A stretch of DNA of 7,402 nt, taken from positions 1 to 7,402 of the forward strand of contig JAAWIL010000101.1 in assembly GCA_022796315.1 (NCBI GenBank), read 5' to 3'. Of this stretch, positions 4,840 to 7,402 are shown piece by piece (position 1 is the first letter of the stretch; every line of letters starts with the position of its first letter). Source of the DNA: Oscillibacter sp. (GTDB taxonomy: Bacteria; Bacillota; Clostridia; Oscillospirales; Oscillospiraceae). The translations under genes were made by a program, and so were the position numbers. The notes below the pieces were generated by a model. The model was given only the letters and a program-made list of their open reading frames with translations. It made no database searches and was not told the DNA's origin.

Positions 4840-5352
4840 GTGGACCCCAGAGAGTGTCTTGAAAAACTGCTGAACGCGTATTCCCACCGGTATGATATTG
4901 CCCGGGATGTTGCGGTGGAGGGCGGAAGCTTTCCCGCCGCGGCCTTCTTCTTCCTGCGGGATGAGCACTATCTGGTCCGCCGGGACAAGACGTTCTACGC
5001 CGTGGAGCAGCATGACTACACGTACTTCTATGTAACGGACCATCTGACCACGGCGGAGCTGCGGAGACAGATCGACCTGTCCCTCAAGGCGGGCATGGCC
5101 CAGGTCAAGCCTCACAAGGAGCACATGAGCTCCTACGTCACGCTGGTGATCCTGGCGGACGTCATCGACCCGGAGGCGAAGAAGCTCCTCAAGCGGACCC
5201 GCTTCCACAAGAATTTCCGGCTGGCACTCCATGGCTGGATGGAGTATCACATAGCGGCAATGGAATGTTCCACCACGAGCTTCCTCTCCAATCCAGCCGG
5301 GAGAGTCGCTCGCAAAACCCTGGAAAACAACTTCGTTTCCTGGGGGAAGTAA
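4840..5352 (+). CDS. Conserved-looking protein of unknown function, co-transcribed with cstA
   Basis: This 170-aa soluble protein has a GTG start, chosen because AAAGGAGG at 4823-4830 lies 9 bases upstream. It has no signal peptide, membrane segment, cysteine cluster or known catalytic motif. The N-terminus (ECLEKLLNAYSHRYDI, 5-20) is helical and amphipathic; a middle part rich in aromatic residues and beta-prone (FFFLRDEHYLVRRDKTFYAVEQHDYTYFYV region, 36-65) is followed by the polar motif KPHKEHMSSYVTLVILAD (about 90-107) and a C-terminal GWMEYHIAAME segment (about 132-142). I do not recognise a function. It may belong to a Clostridia-wide DUF found beside carbon-starvation genes (DUF8052 comes to mind, from memory and unverified). 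Its stop is 19 bases before the cstA start, with no terminator between, so the two form one operon. An accessory or regulatory role for the transporter is an inference from position alone. Confidence 0.8.
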   Translation: MDPRECLEKLLNAYSHRYDIARDVAVEGGSFPAAAFFFLRDEHYLVRRDKTFYAVEQHDYTYFYVTDHLTTAELRRQIDLSLKAGMAQVKPHKEHMSSYVTLVILADVIDPEAKKLLKRTRFHKNFRLALHGWMEYHIAAMECSTTSFLSNPAGRVARKTLENNFVSWGK

Positions 5353-5371
5353 GAAGGGAGAGTATCATCTT

Positions 5372-7096
5372 ATGAATGGCATTGTGCTTCTCATCATCGG
5401 TGTTGCGGCACTGGTCTGCGGCTACCTCTTCTACGGCCGCTGGCTGTGCAAGCAGTGGGGTGTTGGAGAGAGCGACCAGCAGACCCCCGCTCATACCATG
5501 GAGGACGGCGTGGACTATGTTCCCGCCCCCGCCCCCGTTCTGATGGGCCACCACTTTTCTTCCATCGCCGGCGCCGGCCCCATCACCGGCCCCATCTCCG
5601 CTTTGAAGCTGGGCTTCGGCTGGCTGCCCTGCGTGCTGTGGATCATCATCGGCGGCGTCTTCTTCGGCGGCGTCCATGACTTCGGCGCCCTGTTCGCCTC
5701 CGTCCGCCACGGCGGCCGCTCCATCGGCGAGATCATCTCCGAGAACATGTCCAAGCGGGCCAAGATGCTGTTCCTGATCTTCGCCTATCTGACGCTGATC
5801 CTGGTGGTGGCGGCCTTCGCCTCCATCGTGGCCGGCACCTTCGGCGCCACCTTCACCGAAGGCACCCTGGACCTGGCGGCCTCCGAGAGCAACGCCCGGG
5901 TGGCCATGGTGTCCCTGCTGTTCATCGTGATCGCCATCGTTTTCGGCTTCTGCGTCTACCGCCGCAATGCGCCCATGAGCGTCGCCTCCGTGGTGGGCGT
6001 AATCGCCATCGTGGTCATCATCGCCATCGGCATGAACTTCCATCCCCTGTACCTCAGCAGCAGCACCTGGATGTGGATTGTGGGCCTGTACATCATCATC
6101 GCCTCCGTCACCCCCGTGTGGATTCTGCTGCAGCCCCGGGACTACCTGAGCTCCTTCCTGCTGTACGCCATGCTGGCCCTGGCCGTGATCGCCGTGTTCG
6201 TCGGCCATCCCTCCATCGCCAGCCTGCCCACCATCCAGAGCGCCGTGACCCTGGCCGACGGCACCCAGAAGATGAACCTCATCTTCCCCGTGCTGTTCAC
6301 CACCATCGCCTGCGGCGCCATCTCCGGCTTCCACTCCCTGGTCTCCTCCGGCACCACCTCCAAGCAGCTGGATAAGGAGACCGACGCGAAGCCCATCGCC
6401 TACGGCGGCATGCTGCTGGAGTGCGTCTTGGCCATCCTGGTGATCTGCGCCGTGGCCGGCTTCGCCATGAACGATCCCGAGTGGGCCAAGGCCGGTCCCA
6501 CCGTCCTCTTCGGCGGCGGCATCGCCAGCATGATCGACCCCAGCCACGGCAGCGTCTACAGCGTGCTGTACACCCTGCTGGTTCTGACCTACTCCTCCTT
6601 CTGCCTGACCTCTCTGGACACCGCCACCCGTCTGGCCCGGTTCATGTTCCAGGAGTTCTGGCTGGACGGCAGCAAGGGCGAGACCCCCGAGAACGTCACC
6701 GGCTATAAGAAGGTCCTGTCCAACATGTATGTCGCCACCATCATCACCGTGATTCTGGGCATTGGCCTGGGCATGAACGGCTACGACAAGATCTGGGCGC
6801 TGTTCGGCTCCGCCAACCAGCTGCTGGCCGCCCTGGGCCTGCTGGCCGTGGCCACCTGGCTGGGCAACATCGGCAGAAACAACAAGATGTTCCTGATTCC
6901 CATGGCCTTTATGCTGGTGGTCACCGTGACCTCCCTGGTTCTGAACACCAAGGATCAGCTGGCCCTGATCACCAAGGGCGGCGCCGACTGGGGCCCCTAT
7001 GTCCAGGCCGTCCTGGGCGTCCTGCTGGTGGTGCTGGCCATCGTCCTGGCCATCGAGGGAATCTCCACCATTTCCAAGCAGAAGAAGACTGCCTAA
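5372..7096 (+). CDS. cstA: CstA family transporter (carbon starvation protein A; pyruvate/peptide uptake)
   Basis: This 574-aa polytopic inner-membrane carrier has roughly 14-16 hydrophobic segments (for example 3-22, 84-104, 131-155, 178-196, 203-222, 233-253, 302-322, 346-365, 452-468, 543-562). Family signatures are plain: DGVDYVPAPAPVLMGHHFSS with IAGAGPITGP (45-74), GGVFFGGVHDFGAL (94-107), RHGGRSIGE (112-120), LQPRDYLSSF (253-262), GFHSLVSSGTTSKQ (319-332), SLDTATRLARFMFQE (414-428) and FGSANQLLAALGLLA (478-492). In E. coli, CstA and its paralogue BtsT (about 700 aa) import pyruvate and are linked to peptide use; shorter versions such as this are common in Firmicutes. Start ATG 5372 follows AAGGGAG (5354-5360). 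Codon use is heavily C-ending, suggesting strong expression. There is no YbdD/YjiX-like small gene after it, since a terminator follows at 63 bases. Exact substrate is unproven. Confidence 0.96.
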   Translation: MNGIVLLIIGVAALVCGYLFYGRWLCKQWGVGESDQQTPAHTMEDGVDYVPAPAPVLMGHHFSSIAGAGPITGPISALKLGFGWLPCVLWIIIGGVFFGGVHDFGALFASVRHGGRSIGEIISENMSKRAKMLFLIFAYLTLILVVAAFASIVAGTFGATFTEGTLDLAASESNARVAMVSLLFIVIAIVFGFCVYRRNAPMSVASVVGVIAIVVIIAIGMNFHPLYLSSSTWMWIVGLYIIIASVTPVWILLQPRDYLSSFLLYAMLALAVIAVFVGHPSIASLPTIQSAVTLADGTQKMNLIFPVLFTTIACGAISGFHSLVSSGTTSKQLDKETDAKPIAYGGMLLECVLAILVICAVAGFAMNDPEWAKAGPTVLFGGGIASMIDPSHGSVYSVLYTLLVLTYSSFCLTSLDTATRLARFMFQEFWLDGSKGETPENVTGYKKVLSNMYVATIITVILGIGLGMNGYDKIWALFGSANQLLAALGLLAVATWLGNIGRNNKMFLIPMAFMLVVTVTSLVLNTKDQLALITKGGADWGPYVQAVLGVLLVVLAIVLAIEGISTISKQKKTA

Positions 7097-7158
7097 GCGC
7101 GGTCTCCATACCCGGCGGGGGCTTGCCAGTATCCGCCGGAACCCATCCCAAGTCAAAG

Positions 7159-7193
7159 AGAGGACTGCCGCAGGCCGCGGCAGTCCTCTTTTT
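7159..7193 (+). terminator. Intrinsic terminator after cstA
   Basis: A perfect 13-bp stem, AGAGGACTGCCGC (7159-7171) with GCGGCAGTCCTCT (7177-7189), encloses a 5-base loop and is followed by TTTT. It begins 62 bases after the cstA stop and closes the two-gene operon, separating it from whatever lies to the right. Confidence 0.93.
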
Positions 7194-7223
7194 CTTCCGA
7201 AAATATATTTTTGACAGAACAAG

Positions 7224-7261
7224 AGGGAATTTCAGAGCTTTTTGCGGTTCTGAAATTCCCT
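7224..7261. repeat. 13-bp perfect inverted repeat without T run, between cstA terminator and MITE
   Basis: AGGGAATTTCAGA (7224-7236) pairs perfectly with TCTGAAATTCCCT (7249-7261) around a 12-base loop. It is followed by GATGAAAAG, not by a T run, so it is not a usual intrinsic terminator in either direction. A TTGACA occurs just before it (7211-7216), but no -10 box stands at a proper distance. No gene lies in 7194-7305. It may be a processing or protein-binding site, or a remnant of another repeat. Confidence 0.55.
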
Positions 7262-7305
7262 GATGAAAAGGGCGCAGGGCACCCCTCCCGGGTTCATCTC
7301 CGCAC

Positions 7306-7402
7306 TAAGAGCCTGTTTAATATCTCGACGTGTATGGATTGGCGAGTGGATTTTTTGCCCTGCAAGGCAAAAATCCGCAGGCATCCTGACGGATGGCAAG
7401 GA
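7306..7402. mobile_element. Left part of a MITE-like element (partial at window edge)
   Basis: It begins with TAAGAGCCTGT (7306) and runs to the window end. The 21-base terminal repeat is inverted relative to 81-101 (19 of 21 match), and 7371-7402 is identical to 1-32. An internal hairpin pairs GGATTTTTTGCC (7348-7359) with GGCAAAAATCC (7366-7376) around CTGCAA, with one extra T. In a complete element the same AAAAATCC could instead pair with the GGATTTTT seen at 30-37, so two folds compete. It carries no coding capacity and lies in intergenic DNA, unlike the other end, which touches a gene. Confidence 0.75.

Noticed and set aside
5189..7222. A 677-aa open frame on the minus strand covering all of cstA
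   Set aside because: It is an antisense shadow of the heavily C-ending codon use of cstA: the product is low-complexity Gly/His/Gln/Asp, with no ribosome site and no family resemblance, while the plus frame is unmistakable CstA.
7211..7239. A promoter starting from TTGACA at 7211-7216
   Set aside because: No acceptable -10 hexamer occurs 15-19 bases downstream, and no gene follows in the window.
1..7402. Window as a plasmid or phage-like circle because its ends are identical
   Set aside because: There is no replication, mobilisation or phage gene, only chromosomal metabolic genes, and the shared ends are part of a dispersed element. A repeat-bounded segment is the simpler reading, though circularity cannot be excluded without reads.
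1..7402. CRISPR array, tRNA or rRNA genes
   Set aside because: No regularly spaced repeat units, tRNA cloverleaf or rRNA-like sequence could be recognised on either strand.

Overview
The window looks like chromosomal DNA from a GC-rich, strictly anaerobic, low-oxygen-niche Firmicute. A gut Oscillospiraceae-type Clostridium (Flavonifractor/Intestinimonas/Oscillibacter neighbourhood) fits best. This rests on strong AGGAGG ribosome sites, sigma-A promoters of TTGACA/TATAAT type, TTG and GTG starts, a ferredoxin-dependent four-subunit 2-oxoacid oxidoreductase of clostridial type, and CstA with C-rich codon use. The genus is inference; there is no rRNA or marker gene here.

Layout. (1) Positions 1-101 are the right-hand part of a small non-coding mobile element (MITE-like) whose terminal inverted repeat overlaps the stop codon of the first gene. 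(2) Positions 3506-99 (minus strand) are a tight five-gene operon, in transcription order: a P-loop ATPase, a 70-aa 2x[4Fe-4S] ferredoxin subunit, then the alpha, beta and gamma subunits of a branched-chain/2-oxoacid:ferredoxin oxidoreductase (VOR/KOR family). (3) Positions 3507-3777 are a compact divergent regulatory region. It has a near-consensus promoter for the operon, a second promoter for the opposite gene, and a site matching the FadR-subfamily operator consensus that overlaps both. (4) Positions 3778-4467 (plus) encode a FadR/FCD-type GntR regulator, ending in a strong intrinsic terminator. (5) Positions 4525-4839 are a 315-base intergenic region with a near-perfect sigma-A promoter and two adjacent perfect hairpins just upstream of the next ribosome site. 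(6) Positions 4840-7096 (plus) are a two-gene operon: a 170-aa protein of unknown function and CstA, followed by an intrinsic terminator. (7) Positions 7306-7402 are the left-hand part of a second copy (or the other half) of the same MITE-like element. The last 32 bases of the window are identical to the first 32.

How the genes may work together (inference). CstA-family carriers import pyruvate and/or peptides. The VOR/KOR enzyme oxidatively decarboxylates 2-oxoacids, such as those from transaminated branched-chain amino acids, to acyl-CoA and CO2 while reducing ferredoxin. The FadR-type regulator, placed divergently and with an operator-like site on both promoters, probably senses an organic acid and controls the oxidoreductase operon and itself. 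Together this reads as a module for amino-acid/2-oxoacid fermentation under carbon limitation. The least understood parts are the P-loop ATPase that leads the oxidoreductase operon, the 170-aa partner of CstA, the hairpin pair in the cstA-operon leader, and the MITE that sets the end of the gamma-subunit gene.

Four gene starts were set differently from the longest open frame because the Shine-Dalgarno position requires it: beta subunit (ATG at 1395), ferredoxin (ATG at 2802), regulator (ATG at 3778), and the TTG starts retained for alpha and the P-loop protein.
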